Positions 51,420 through 61,635 of a DNA stretch of 64,000 nt are shown piece after piece (within the stretch, counting starts at the first letter, position 1; each line of letters opens with the position of its first letter). Origin of the DNA: Terriglobus sp. TAA 43. Lineage in GTDB: Bacteria; Acidobacteriota; Terriglobia; Terriglobales; Acidobacteriaceae. Both the position numbers and the translations under genes were made by a program. Under the pieces are notes generated by a model. That model ran no database searches, was not told where the DNA came from, and worked only from the letters and a program-made list of their open reading frames with translations. The stretch is taken from contig NZ_JUGR01000001.1 of the NCBI RefSeq assembly GCF_000800015.1, positions 3,348,001 to 3,412,000 on the forward strand, read 5' to 3'.

Positions 51420-51658
51420 GGTTTGCGACTCCCTGTCTCTTTGTTATCCGCGATACGGAGATGCCGGAGTGAGGGACCGGCAACATGGAGATTATAAAGA
51501 CGCGGTATTAGCGCTCACGGGTGCCTGGCGTTAATTCTCACGAAACCTTCTGTCAGGGTTGTCCGTCATTCCTTATAGTCAAAGAGAGTGTGCCGGATTC
51601 CCGTGCACGCCGGTGACACACCTCATCTGAAAAAATCAGGACGGTTCTACGCAAACGT

Positions 51659-53407
51659 ATGTCGCTTACTGCCAGCGAGCACCCAGTCTCTTCTTCGAAT
51701 CCGGCGCTGCCGGTTCACGCTTCGCCTTCTTCGACCGGTCTCGCCAATGATGCGTCTCAGCATCCGGAGGAGCCGAAGAAGGGCGGTTCGTGGCTGCGCG
51801 TCCTGATTATCATCCTATTGGTGGGTGGCGCGATTGGCTTTGTTGTATACCGCATCGTGACCAACAAGCCGAAGGAGACAGCCGGACCGGGCGGTCGCCG
51901 TGGTGGCGGCGCAGGGCAGATCGTGCCTGTGGCATATGACGTTGCCACGTTGAAGACAATGCCAATTTCGCTGCAGGCGCTTGGCACCGTGACGGCATAC
52001 AACACCGTGACGCTGCGCAGCCGTGTGGATGGCCAGATCACCCGCGTGAACTTCACCGAAGGTCAGCGTGTGAAGCAGGGGCAGTTGTTGATCGAGATCG
52101 ATCCTCGTCCCTATGAAGCAGCATTGGCGCAGGCAAAGGGTAACCTGGTGCGCGATCAGGCAAATGCCGTGTACGCACAGGCGCAGGCGCAGCGCTATAC
52201 CCAGCTGTATCAGGCTGGTGTGGTCAGCAAGGAAAGCACGCAGACGCAGGAATCGACCGCAGGGCAGGCCGTGGGTACTCTGGCCGCCGATAAGGCTGCC
52301 ATTGAAGCTGCGCAGGTCAATCTCAACTACACACGCATCACGTCACCAATTAATGGTGTGGTGGGTCTGCGTCAGGTGGACGTGGGCAACATCGTATCGG
52401 CATCGTCGACGACCGGGCTGGTGGTGATTACGCAGGTGCAGCCGATTTCCGTGATTTTCACGCTGCCGGAAGACCAGATTCCGCAGGTGTTTTCTCACAT
52501 GCGCGGTGGTCAGAAGCTGGTGGCTGAGGCGTGGGATCGCTCCAACTCGCAGAAGCTGGCGACTGGTTCGCTGCTGACAGTGGACAACCAGATCGATACG
52601 ACGACCGGGACAGCGAAGCTGAAGGCAGTCTTCCAGAATGAAGGCAATGAGCTGTATCCGAACCAGTTCGTAAACATTCACCTGATTCTGGAGAATCGTC
52701 CCAATTCGCTGGTAATTCCAGCTGCGGCGATTCAGACAGGTAATGGTGGCACGTTTGTTTACGCGATTGATCGCACCAAGGGACAGGCCAACCCGGTTGC
52801 CGGTGGCGGTGCTGGTGGTGGCGCGGGACGTGGTGGACGTAACGGCGGCGGCAATGCCAATGGTGGTGGCGCGAATGCACCCGCAGGTGGCGCCAATACC
52901 GCAGCCGGTCCGGGATCGCCAGACGCGAATGCGTCGGGTGGCGCGGGCGGACAGCGGGCTGGCCAGGCAGGCGGTGGTGCTCGTCCAAGCAACCAGAACT
53001 TCCCTGTGGATGTGGTCCAGGTTGTTGTGGACAGCACGCAGGGTACGAACGTGATTTTGCGTAGCGGCCTGAAGGCGGGCGCTCAGGTGGTTACGGATGG
53101 CCAGGAAAAACTGCAGCCAGGTAGCCGTGTGATCCCGCGTCCTTCAGACGATATGCAGGCGGCACGCAAGGCAGCCCAAAATGCAGATGCCCAGAAGAGC
53201 AATCCGAATCCGGGCAAGGGCGATTTCAGCAACGGCCGTGATTCCGACGTTTCTCCGGCCATGGCGCCGGGTCGCGGTCGTGGCCAGGCAGCCGGTAGCA
53301 CGGATAGCAGCGGGCTTGGCACGAGCCACGGTCCGAACCAGAACCGTGAAGGCGCGAATGGCCAAATGGGCGGCCAGGGTTCGGGTCGTCGTCGCCCGCA
53401 GCAGTAG
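51659..53407 (+). CDS. RND efflux periplasmic adaptor with Gly-rich insert
   Basis: 582 residues. A membrane anchor (about 45-66, LRVLIIILLVGGAIGFVVYR) is followed by the HlyD/MdtA layout: lipoyl halves (TAYNTVTLRSRVDGQITRVN, RITSPINGVVGLRQVDVGNI), a coiled-coil hairpin between them, and a beta-barrel. Between TFVYAIDRTKGQANPV and NFPVDVVQVVVDSTQ lies an insert of about 75 Gly/Asn/Ala-rich residues, where MdtA passes directly between strands. A further low-complexity tail ends the protein. It links the permeases downstream to an outer-membrane channel that is not in the window. Confidence 0.9.
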   Translation: MSLTASEHPVSSSNPALPVHASPSSTGLANDASQHPEEPKKGGSWLRVLIIILLVGGAIGFVVYRIVTNKPKETAGPGGRRGGGAGQIVPVAYDVATLKTMPISLQALGTVTAYNTVTLRSRVDGQITRVNFTEGQRVKQGQLLIEIDPRPYEAALAQAKGNLVRDQANAVYAQAQAQRYTQLYQAGVVSKESTQTQESTAGQAVGTLAADKAAIEAAQVNLNYTRITSPINGVVGLRQVDVGNIVSASSTTGLVVITQVQPISVIFTLPEDQIPQVFSHMRGGQKLVAEAWDRSNSQKLATGSLLTVDNQIDTTTGTAKLKAVFQNEGNELYPNQFVNIHLILENRPNSLVIPAAAIQTGNGGTFVYAIDRTKGQANPVAGGGAGGGAGRGGRNGGGNANGGGANAPAGGANTAAGPGSPDANASGGAGGQRAGQAGGGARPSNQNFPVDVVQVVVDSTQGTNVILRSGLKAGAQVVTDGQEKLQPGSRVIPRPSDDMQAARKAAQNADAQKSNPNPGKGDFSNGRDSDVSPAMAPGRGRGQAAGSTDSSGLGTSHGPNQNREGANGQMGGQGSGRRRPQQ

Positions 53408-53464
53408 ATTTCCCGGCAGCGATGCCGGTCACTCAGCGGCAATGCTGCTGACAACTGATGTTCC

Positions 53465-53501
53465 AGGCCGGAACGGGATGCTTAACGCCCCGTCCCGGCC
53501 T
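53465..53501 (+). other. Intercistronic hairpin in the RND operon
   Basis: AGGCCGG-A-ACGGG (53465-53477) pairs with CCCGT-C-CCGGCCT (53489-53501), one mismatch, between the adaptor and the first permease. No T-run follows, so it does not look like a full terminator; it could partly limit or process the message. Confidence 0.6.
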
Positions 53502-53527
53502 GTTTACCCTTTCCGGAGCCTCCGCGC

Positions 53528-56500
53528 ATGAGTCCGTCCCGGCCATTTATTCTTCGTCCGGTTGCCACAGTTCTATTGATGGTTGCCGTTTTGCTGGCGG
53601 GTGGCGTTGCCTACACGCAGCTTCCGGTTTCGGCCCTTCCGCAGGTCGATTACCCGACGATCCAGGTGCAGACCTACTATCCCGGCGCATCGCCGACGGT
53701 GATGACCTCTGCCGTTACGGGTGCGCTGGAACGCCAGTTCGGCCAGATTCCGGGTCTGACGCAGATGACGTCCACGTCGTCCGGCGGCGGATCGATCATT
53801 ACGCTGCAGTTCAATCTTGCGGAATCCATCGACGTGGCGCAGCAGGATGTACAGGCGGCGATTAACGCTGCCAGCAGCTACCTTCCCAAGGACCTGCCGA
53901 ATCCCCCGATCTACAACAAGGTGAACCCGGCCGACGCGCCGATTCTGACGCTGGCTTTGACGTCGCAAACCCTGCCGCTAACGAAGGTGGAAGATCTGGC
54001 CGACACGATTCTGGCCAACAAGATTTCCCAGCTCTCTGGCGTCGGTCTGGTTTCGATTGCGGGCGGACAGAAGCCCGGTGTTCGTATCCAGGCGAATCCG
54101 ACGGCGCTAGCTGGTTACGGCATGTCGCTGGAAGACCTGCGTACGGCGCTGGCTGCAGCGAACGTGGATCAGGCGAAGGGCAACCTGAACGGCCGTCTGC
54201 AGAGCTACACGATCGGCGCGAATGACCAGTTGCTGTCCGCGAGGGACTATCAGGACGTCATCGTGGCGTATCGCAACGGATCACCGGTTCGCATGAGCGA
54301 CGTGGCAAATTCCGTCGACGGTGCGGAAAACGCATTCCAGGCCGCATGGATGGGACGTCGTGATGAGGACGGCAATCCGAATACACAGCCTGCCGTCATC
54401 ATCAACATTCAGCGTCAGCCGGGCGCGAACATCATCGGCGTAGTGGATCGCATTGAGGCGCTGCTGCCGAAGTTGCAGGCGACACTTCCGGGATCGGTAA
54501 AGCTGGAGACGTTGACCGATCGTACCGGTTCGATTCGTGCTTCCGTTGCGGACGTGAAGTTCGAACTGGTGCTGACCATCGGCCTGGTCGTCTTCGTTAT
54601 CTTCCTGTTCCTGCGTTCGTGGCGCGCGACGATTATTCCCGCTGTCGCGGTGCCGCTGTCCATTGTGGGCACGTTCGCGGTGATGTACCTGCTGGGCTAT
54701 TCGCTGAATAACCTTTCACTGATGGCGCTGACGATTTCGACCGGTTTCGTGGTGGATGACGCCATCGTGATGGTCGAAAACATCGACCGCTATCTCGAAG
54801 AGGGACATTCACCACTGGAAGCGGCGCTGATGGGATCGGAGCAGATCGGCTTCACGATTCTGTCGCTGACCATTTCACTGATCGCTGTGCTGATTCCGCT
54901 ACTGTTCATGGGCGATATCGTGGGACGACTGTTCCGCGAATTTGCCGTGACACTGTCGGTGACGATTCTTGTGTCTGCCGTGGTTTCGCTGACGTTGACG
55001 CCGATGATGGCGGCAAAGCTGCTGAAGCACACTCCGGAACACGAGAAGGGTAAGTTCTACAAGGTCAGCGAAGACTTCTTCAACTGGGTCATCGCTCGTT
55101 ACGCTACCGGTGTGCGCTGGGTGCTGCGTCATCAGACACTCACCTTGCTGGTGACCGCAGCTACCTTTGTTCTGACCCTGCTGATGTACATGTGGGTGCC
55201 GAAGGGCTTCTTCCCTGTGCAGGATACGGGTGTGATCCTGGCGATTACGGATGCGCCACAGGACATCAGCTTTGGCGCAATGAGCCAACGTCAGCAGGCT
55301 TTGGCGAACGCCATCCTGAAGGATCCGGATGTGGATTCGCTTTCATCCTTCATCGGCATTGATGCGACGAATCAGACCCTGAACTCTGGCCGTATTCAGA
55401 TCAACCTGAAAGATCGTGAAGAGCGAAAGATGAGCGCTTCCGACATCATTCGTCGCATGCAGCCGAACCTGGACAAGGTGGAAGGTATCAAGGCGTACAT
55501 GCAGCCGTTGCAGGATCTGACGGTGGAAAACCGCACGGCGCGTACGCAGTACCAGTACTCCGTGGAAGATGCAAACAGCGATGAGTTGGTGCTGTGGACG
55601 AATCGCATTGTGGAGAAGTTCAAGACGCTGCCCGCGTTGGCAGATGTCGCTTCCGATCAGACGACGGAAGGTCTGGAAGCTTCGCTGGTGATTGATCGCG
55701 ATACCGCATCGCGACTGGGCATTACGCCGCAGAACATTGATGACACGCTGTACGACGCGTTCGGTCAGCGCCAGGTGTCGACGATGTTTACGCAGCAGAA
55801 TCAGTACCACGTGATTCTGGAAGTGGCGCCGCAGTATCAGAAGAGCCCGAAGGCGCTGGATAGCATTTATGTGAAGTCGTCCAGCGGAACGCAGGTTCCT
55901 TTGTCGGCCTTCACGCACTTTGAGCAGAAGAAGGTCACGCTGGCTATTTCGCACGAAGGACAGTTCCCGTCAGTGAACATTTCGTTCAACCTGGCGCCGG
56001 GATATTCGATCGGCGACGCAGTTTCGCAGGTGCGCAAGGCGGAAAAAGAGCTGAACATGCCGCTGAGTGTGAATGCGAACTTCCAGGGAACTGCCGCTTC
56101 GTTTGAGGCTTCGTTGTCGAATGAGCCCATCCTGATTCTGGCTGCGTTGATCACGGTGTACATCGTTCTGGGTGTTCTGTACGAAAGCTACATTCACCCC
56201 ATCACGATTCTTTCCACCCTGCCGTCCGCGGGTGTGGGCGCCATCCTGGCGTTGTTTATTACCGGGACAAACCTTTCGGTGATCGCGTTGATCGGCATCA
56301 TTCTTCTGATCGGCATTGTGAAGAAGAACGCCATCATGATGATTGACTTCGCGCTGGAAGCTGAGCGTGAAGGCGGCAAGTCGCCGGAAGAGTCGATTTA
56401 TCAGGCGTGTTTGCTGCGTTTCCGCCCCATCATGATGACGACGATGGCCGCGTTGCTGGGTGGTGTACCGCTGGCTTTGGGCACGGGCACCGGATCAGAA

Positions 56501-56692
56501 CTGCGTCGTCCGCTGGGTATCACGATCATCGGCGGCCTGATTGTTTCGCAGGTCCTGACGCTGTATACGACGCCGGTGGTGTACCTGTTCTTTGACCGCA
56601 TTGGACGCAAGTATCTGGGAACGGAAGAAGGCGACCGTGAACGTCTGAAGCATCTGCATGAGGACGAACCGCAGTATGCGACCGGAGATTAA
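53528..56692 (+). CDS. RND efflux permease (HAE1 family), first of two
   Basis: 1054 residues, standard length. Start ATG 53528 with GGAG upstream. N-terminal SRPFILRPVATVLLMVAVLL helix, porter domain PYPTIQ-like VDYPTIQVQTYYPGAS, TM4 LTISTGFVVDDAIVMVENID (proton-relay Asp pair), and the second half with PSAGVGAILALFITG, IILLIGIVKKNAIMMIDFAL and RPIMMTTMAALLGGVPLALG. Resembles MdtB/MdtC and similar drug or bile-salt exporters. No insert. Paired with a second permease 60 bases downstream; MdtABC-type heteromer likely. Confidence 0.95.
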   Translation: MSPSRPFILRPVATVLLMVAVLLAGGVAYTQLPVSALPQVDYPTIQVQTYYPGASPTVMTSAVTGALERQFGQIPGLTQMTSTSSGGGSIITLQFNLAESIDVAQQDVQAAINAASSYLPKDLPNPPIYNKVNPADAPILTLALTSQTLPLTKVEDLADTILANKISQLSGVGLVSIAGGQKPGVRIQANPTALAGYGMSLEDLRTALAAANVDQAKGNLNGRLQSYTIGANDQLLSARDYQDVIVAYRNGSPVRMSDVANSVDGAENAFQAAWMGRRDEDGNPNTQPAVIINIQRQPGANIIGVVDRIEALLPKLQATLPGSVKLETLTDRTGSIRASVADVKFELVLTIGLVVFVIFLFLRSWRATIIPAVAVPLSIVGTFAVMYLLGYSLNNLSLMALTISTGFVVDDAIVMVENIDRYLEEGHSPLEAALMGSEQIGFTILSLTISLIAVLIPLLFMGDIVGRLFREFAVTLSVTILVSAVVSLTLTPMMAAKLLKHTPEHEKGKFYKVSEDFFNWVIARYATGVRWVLRHQTLTLLVTAATFVLTLLMYMWVPKGFFPVQDTGVILAITDAPQDISFGAMSQRQQALANAILKDPDVDSLSSFIGIDATNQTLNSGRIQINLKDREERKMSASDIIRRMQPNLDKVEGIKAYMQPLQDLTVENRTARTQYQYSVEDANSDELVLWTNRIVEKFKTLPALADVASDQTTEGLEASLVIDRDTASRLGITPQNIDDTLYDAFGQRQVSTMFTQQNQYHVILEVAPQYQKSPKALDSIYVKSSSGTQVPLSAFTHFEQKKVTLAISHEGQFPSVNISFNLAPGYSIGDAVSQVRKAEKELNMPLSVNANFQGTAASFEASLSNEPILILAALITVYIVLGVLYESYIHPITILSTLPSAGVGAILALFITGTNLSVIALIGIILLIGIVKKNAIMMIDFALEAEREGGKSPEESIYQACLLRFRPIMMTTMAALLGGVPLALGTGTGSELRRPLGITIIGGLIVSQVLTLYTTPVVYLFFDRIGRKYLGTEEGDRERLKHLHEDEPQYATGD

Positions 56693-56752
56693 CAGCGCAC
56701 CCTCGACTGTGCCAACGACTGGTTTTTCCTGTCCAACACAAGGACCGATGCA

Positions 56753-59700
56753 ATGAATACAGCACCCGAACCCGGCGATAAGACACCCACGGAGCACGTG
56801 CGTCCGGGGGATCGCGCCCGTCTGGATGACCGCTTTGTGCGTGGTGGGGACCACTCTCCGCATGAGCACGCAACGGCAGCTGAAGAACGCCGAAACGCAG
56901 GTTCTGCTGAAGGCGAGTCCGACCCGCTCGGTAGTATTGCGGGCGTCCATTTTTCCAAACCGTTTATTCAGCGTCCGATTGCTACGTTCCTGCTTTCGTT
57001 CGCCATCATCCTTGCCGGAGCAGTGGCATACAAGATGTTGGCGGTTTCCTCGCTGCCGAATGTAGAGTTCCCGGTTATTAGCGTGGGCGCCAGCGTTCCG
57101 GGTGGTGATCCGGAGACGATGGCATCGTCGGTCGCAACGCCGTTGGAACGCCAGTTCTCGCGTATCGCGGGCATCAACCAGATGACGTCGACGTCGTCGC
57201 AGGGATCTGCAAACATCACGATGCAGTTCGACCTGAACCGCGATATCAACGGTGCAGCGCGTGATGTGCAGGCTGCTATCAGCGCGGCGCGAGCGCAGTT
57301 GCCGGCGAACATGCCGCAGAATCCGAGCTATCGCAAGATCAATCCTTCGGAAGCGCCGATTCTGATTCTGGCGATGACCAGCGACACGCTGACCGTGCCG
57401 CAGATTTACGATGCAGCGGACTCCATCCTGGCGCAGAAGATCGCCGCTATTCAAGGCGTGGGTCAGACGTTTGTGGGCGGTTCCGCAAAACCGGGCGTAC
57501 GCGTGGAAGCGAACCCGAACCAGCTCACGTCGTACAACCTGTCCCTGCTGCAGCTGGCGGCGGGCATTCAGACGATCAATGTCCTGGAGCCGACTGGATA
57601 TCTGAACGGTGATGACCAGCGTTGGTCCGTTTCAACGACGGATCAACTCTTTGGCGCGAATGCGTATCGTCCTCGCATCGTGGCGGTCACCGGCGGTTCG
57701 GTTACAAATGCGACGGCGAACAATGGTCTGCAATCGAATGTGGCCAGCGCGATCAGCAGCGCCAATACCGCGAGCGTGGTGGGCGCGAACGCGAACATCA
57801 ATAGCGGCGCTGGCTATGCCTCTGCGGCTGTTAGCAACTTCACTTCGAATCAGACTGCGCCGACTCCTTCAAAGGGCGTGGGTATTGTCCGCATTGGTGA
57901 CGTGGCAGAGGTGGTGGATTCCGTTGAGAACAACCTGACTTATGGTCAGTTCAACGGCAAACCGGCCATCCTGCTGACGGTATTCAAGTCACCGGGCGCG
58001 AACGTGATTGAGACGGTGGATCGCGTGCTGGCGCAGCTTCCGTTGCTGCAGGCGTCGATCAATCCGGCGATCAAGCTTCAGGTTTCGTTGGACCGTACGC
58101 AGACAGTGCGTGCGTCAGTGAAAGACATTACCCAGACGATGATCCTGACCATCGTGCTGGTGGTGTTGGTCGTCTTCGCGTTCCTGCGCGAAGTGCGTTC
58201 CACTCTGATTCCATCGGTGTCCGTGCCACTGTCGATCCTTGGCACGTTCGGCATCATGTATCTGCTCGGTTACACGCTGGATAACCTGTCGCTGATGGCT
58301 CTGACCATTTCGACGGGCTTCATCGTGGACGATGCGATCGTGGTGATCGAGAACATCTCGCGCCATCTGGAAGAGGGGCTTGATCCGTATCACGCGGCGA
58401 TGGTGGGTTCGAAGGAAATCGGATTCACCGTGTTGTCCATGAGCATTTCGCTCATCGCTGTGTTTATCCCGATTCTGCTGATGGGTGGCATTGTGGGCCG
58501 CCTGTTCCGCGAATTTGCCGTCACGTTGTCGGTTGCCATTTTGATGTCGTTGGTGGTTTCGCTGACGACGACGCCGATGTTGTCAGCGAAGTTCCTTGAG
58601 CCACACAGCGCGCGGAAGCATGGCAAGCTGTATCTGTGGAGCGAGAAGTTCTTTATCTGGCTTCGCGAGGAATACGAGCACGGCTTGAGCTGGGTGCTGC
58701 GGCATCAGCTGCCCGTGCTGATTATCTGGCTTGTTACGTTTGGCTTGAACATCTATCTTTTCGCGATTGTTCCGAAAGGGTTCTTCCCGCAGCAGGATAC
58801 GGGGCGTCTGGGTGGTCGTATCCAGGGGCAACAAGATGTGTCGTTTGGTGTGATGAAGCAGAAGATCATCGACATGGCGACCATCATGAAGCAGGATCCT
58901 GACATTGAAAACGTGATGGCGTTTGTCGGCGGCGGTGGACCTGGTGGTGGCGCTTCGAACCAGGGCAATCTGTTTGTTTCTCTGAAGGCGTTGAATGAGC
59001 GCAAGGATAAGTCGAATGCAGATGAGATCATCAATCGTCTGCGTCCGAAATTGTCGCGAACGCCGGGCGTGATAGCGTACCTGCAATCGCAGCAGGAGCT
59101 GAATATTGGTGGTCGCCAGTCGGCGACACAGTATCAGTACACGCTGTCTGCGGATTCCGTCTCTGATCTGAATCACTGGGCGCCGTTGATGATGGCGCAG
59201 ATGATGAAGACGCCGCAGCTTCGCGATGTGGCGACCGATCAGCAGGACCATGGACTGGAAGCGAAGCTGGTGATCGATCGAGATACGGCATCGCGACTCG
59301 GCATTAGCGCGTTGACGGTGGATCAGACACTGAATGCCGCGTTTGGCCAGCGGCAGGTTTCCACTACCTATAAGCCGTTGAACCAATATCACGTGGTAAT
59401 GGAAGTGGCGCCGCAATGGCAGGCCACCCCGGAACAGTTGCGCGAGATTTTTGTGAAGACCAGCAATGGAACGCAGGTTCCGCTGTCGGCCATTACGCAC
59501 TTTGAAAATCAGCGTATTCCGTTGCAGGTGAACCACCAGGGCTTGTCGCCATCGGCAACGCTGTCGTTCAACCTGGCGCCGGGTGTGGCGTTGTCAGACG
59601 CTGCGCTTTCGATTGAGAACGCGCGTAATGCGATTGGCATGCCGGCGAACATTACTGGAGGATTCCAGGGAACGGCGGCTGCGTTCCAGGATTCGCTTTC

Positions 59701-60274
59701 CACGGTTCCTGTGTTGGTGCTGTTGGCTCTCACTGCGGTGTATATCGTGCTGGGCGTGTTGTATGAAAGCTTCATCCATCCACTGACGATTCTTTCCACG
59801 CTGCCTTCTGCGGGCGTGGGCGCTGTCGTGGCACTGTTGCTGACGCAGGTGGACATGTCGGTCATCGCGATGATCGGAATCTTGCTACTGATCGGCATTG
59901 TGAAGAAGAACGCGATCATGATGATCGACTTTGCGATTGTTGCCGAGCGTGAGCATGGCAAGACAGCAGAGCAGGCCATTTATGAGGCTTGCCTACTGCG
60001 TTTCCGTCCCATCATGATGACGACGATGGCTGCGCTGCTGGGCGGTGTTCCGCTGGCGTTTGGTACGGGCGTTGGTTCGGAACTGCGTCGGCCTCTGGGT
60101 ATCACCATCATCGGTGGTCTGATTGTGTCGCAGTGTCTGACACTGTTCACCACGCCGGTAATTTACTTGTACTTCGACCGCTGGCGCGAGCGTGTGGAGC
60201 GCTTGAGCCGCAAGTTGACGCGCAAGAAGGTAACGCAGCCGCATGGACAGTTGGAGCCGGTTGCTGGCGATTAA
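56753..60274 (+). CDS. RND efflux permease with N-terminal extension and internal insert, second of two
   Basis: 1173 residues. The RND core starts at about residue 65 (SKPFIQRPIATFLLSFAIIL); the first 64 residues are polar and charged (PGDKTPTEHVRPGDRARLDD), predicted cytosolic. TM4 has LTISTGFIVDDAIVVIENIS, and IGIVKKNAIMMIDFAIV is present later. After PRIVAVTGG an insert of about 50-60 residues (Ser/Asn/Ala-rich, with SNVASAISSANTASVVGANA) precedes GIVRIGDVAEVVDSVE, absent from the sister permease. Core residues of the proton relay are intact, so it is probably functional. Confidence 0.92.
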   Translation: MNTAPEPGDKTPTEHVRPGDRARLDDRFVRGGDHSPHEHATAAEERRNAGSAEGESDPLGSIAGVHFSKPFIQRPIATFLLSFAIILAGAVAYKMLAVSSLPNVEFPVISVGASVPGGDPETMASSVATPLERQFSRIAGINQMTSTSSQGSANITMQFDLNRDINGAARDVQAAISAARAQLPANMPQNPSYRKINPSEAPILILAMTSDTLTVPQIYDAADSILAQKIAAIQGVGQTFVGGSAKPGVRVEANPNQLTSYNLSLLQLAAGIQTINVLEPTGYLNGDDQRWSVSTTDQLFGANAYRPRIVAVTGGSVTNATANNGLQSNVASAISSANTASVVGANANINSGAGYASAAVSNFTSNQTAPTPSKGVGIVRIGDVAEVVDSVENNLTYGQFNGKPAILLTVFKSPGANVIETVDRVLAQLPLLQASINPAIKLQVSLDRTQTVRASVKDITQTMILTIVLVVLVVFAFLREVRSTLIPSVSVPLSILGTFGIMYLLGYTLDNLSLMALTISTGFIVDDAIVVIENISRHLEEGLDPYHAAMVGSKEIGFTVLSMSISLIAVFIPILLMGGIVGRLFREFAVTLSVAILMSLVVSLTTTPMLSAKFLEPHSARKHGKLYLWSEKFFIWLREEYEHGLSWVLRHQLPVLIIWLVTFGLNIYLFAIVPKGFFPQQDTGRLGGRIQGQQDVSFGVMKQKIIDMATIMKQDPDIENVMAFVGGGGPGGGASNQGNLFVSLKALNERKDKSNADEIINRLRPKLSRTPGVIAYLQSQQELNIGGRQSATQYQYTLSADSVSDLNHWAPLMMAQMMKTPQLRDVATDQQDHGLEAKLVIDRDTASRLGISALTVDQTLNAAFGQRQVSTTYKPLNQYHVVMEVAPQWQATPEQLREIFVKTSNGTQVPLSAITHFENQRIPLQVNHQGLSPSATLSFNLAPGVALSDAALSIENARNAIGMPANITGGFQGTAAAFQDSLSTVPVLVLLALTAVYIVLGVLYESFIHPLTILSTLPSAGVGAVVALLLTQVDMSVIAMIGILLLIGIVKKNAIMMIDFAIVAEREHGKTAEQAIYEACLLRFRPIMMTTMAALLGGVPLAFGTGVGSELRRPLGITIIGGLIVSQCLTLFTTPVIYLYFDRWRERVERLSRKLTRKKVTQPHGQLEPVAGD

Positions 60275-60295
60275 TCGTTCACTGTGAATAGAAAC

Positions 60296-60334
60296 GCGAA
60301 GAGGATGCCAATCGCTGGCATCCTCTTCGCATTT
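60296..60334. terminator. Strong terminator between convergent genes
   Basis: A perfect 15-bp stem pairs 60296-60310 with 60316-60330 (GAGGATGCCA/TGGCATCCTC) with a five-base loop. ATTTG follows on the plus strand. It lies between the RND operon and the convergent chitinase-like gene. Confidence 0.85.
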
Positions 60335-60357
60335 GCGAACAAGTTAGTGTTCTGAAC

Positions 60358-61635
60358 TTACTTTGTTGCGGGAGCGTCCTTCGATAAGGCGTGAAGGAGT
60401 TGTGCATCGTTCGTGTCGCCGCTCAGCTCCCAGACCATAATGCCGCCGAGATTGTTGTCGCGGGCGAAAGCAGTCTTTGCCTGCAGTGAGACGGCGTCTT
60501 CAAAGGTGAGAAAGTTGTCTCCATCGTAGATCCAGGGGGCATGCGACAGAGGATCGCGATAAAGATGCGCGCCTGGATTCTGCATGAGCGTGGCGGCGGT
60601 GGATTGATTCAGATTGCCGCGAACGGGGTCGCCTTTGCTGTTCAGTCCGTAGCTGCCTCCCTGCGCGACGTTGTGCCATTGATAGGCATAAAACGGAACG
60701 CCGAGCAGTAGCTGCTTCGCAGGTGCGCCACTGGCGAGGTACGCGTTGATGGTGGTGGTCACAGTCTCCGCTTTGGGATTGGCAGAGGCGAGTGGCGCAT
60801 GGAATCCCGTATCGCGCGCCCAGGGGCCGTAGTAGTCGTAAGCCATAACGCCAATCTGATCGACACTGGCGGCGACACGTTTCCAATCGATGGGAGTGAT
60901 GTGTTTCTGCGCAGCGCCGCTGGCGATGGAGAGCGTGAAGCCGCGTTGCGAAGTACCTGCACGCAGCGCCATTGATTTCAATCGGATGGTGTCCATCTGG
61001 CGGCGAAACTCTGCCATCAGTGCGTAGAAGTCGTCGGCATCATCAGCGCCGGGATATTCCCAGTCCACATCGATGCCGTCGAAGAGATGCGGCGCCTCGA
61101 TGCCAGGGGCGATATGACCTTCGAGGAATCGTGCGATGCACGAATGCACAAAGGCCACGCGGTTTTCAGGCCTGGCGGCTTCGGCAAAGAGGTCGGGTCT
61201 GCCCTCGATGGAGATCAGGATGCGCAGTTTGGGATAGCGCGCTTTCAGCAGTTGCAGTTGATGGAAGTTGCCACGCAGGGGAGCATCCGGCTGATCGGCT
61301 ACGCCATCAACGGAGTCTTCTGCTTTGAAGATCATCTCCGTGTCTGCCTTGGAATCGGCAAGGGCACATGCATTGTTACTAATGTTGGCCTGCGAATAGT
61401 CCAGTTGCGTAAGCGACCGTACGGCTCCGCTGTGGATGAGATCGACCGCGATATAACGGCGGTTGTAGATACCCCATTGCGGGAAATAGCCAACGATTTC
61501 GGTTCGCTGCGCCGGAAGGGTGTGTAGCGGCGCTTTCGTCACTACCGGCGTCGTTGGAGACTGCGCGGCGCAGAGAGAGGCCAGCAGGCACGTCATCGCC
61601 ATGCCGTTGCAGAGTGCTGTAGGGAAACGCATCAT
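60358..61635 (-). CDS. Glycoside hydrolase family 18 (chitinase-like)
   Basis: 425 residues from ATG 61635 (the frame is open to 61848 but those residues are basic and unlike a signal). Signal peptide FPTALCNGMAMTCLLASLCA. The catalytic motif FDGIDVDWEYPG (DxxDxDxE, Glu acid) is present, with GYFPQWGIYNR at the start, LRILISIEGR, and GVMAYDYYGPWARDTGFHAP in the barrel. GH18 members hydrolyse chitin or beta-GlcNAc glycans, or are inactive lectins; catalytic residues here look intact. No chitin-binding domain. Secreted; likely for fungal or insect debris. Confidence 0.92.
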   Translation of the reverse strand: MMRFPTALCNGMAMTCLLASLCAAQSPTTPVVTKAPLHTLPAQRTEIVGYFPQWGIYNRRYIAVDLIHSGAVRSLTQLDYSQANISNNACALADSKADTEMIFKAEDSVDGVADQPDAPLRGNFHQLQLLKARYPKLRILISIEGRPDLFAEAARPENRVAFVHSCIARFLEGHIAPGIEAPHLFDGIDVDWEYPGADDADDFYALMAEFRRQMDTIRLKSMALRAGTSQRGFTLSIASGAAQKHITPIDWKRVAASVDQIGVMAYDYYGPWARDTGFHAPLASANPKAETVTTTINAYLASGAPAKQLLLGVPFYAYQWHNVAQGGSYGLNSKGDPVRGNLNQSTAATLMQNPGAHLYRDPLSHAPWIYDGDNFLTFEDAVSLQAKTAFARDNNLGGIMVWELSGDTNDAQLLHALSKDAPATK

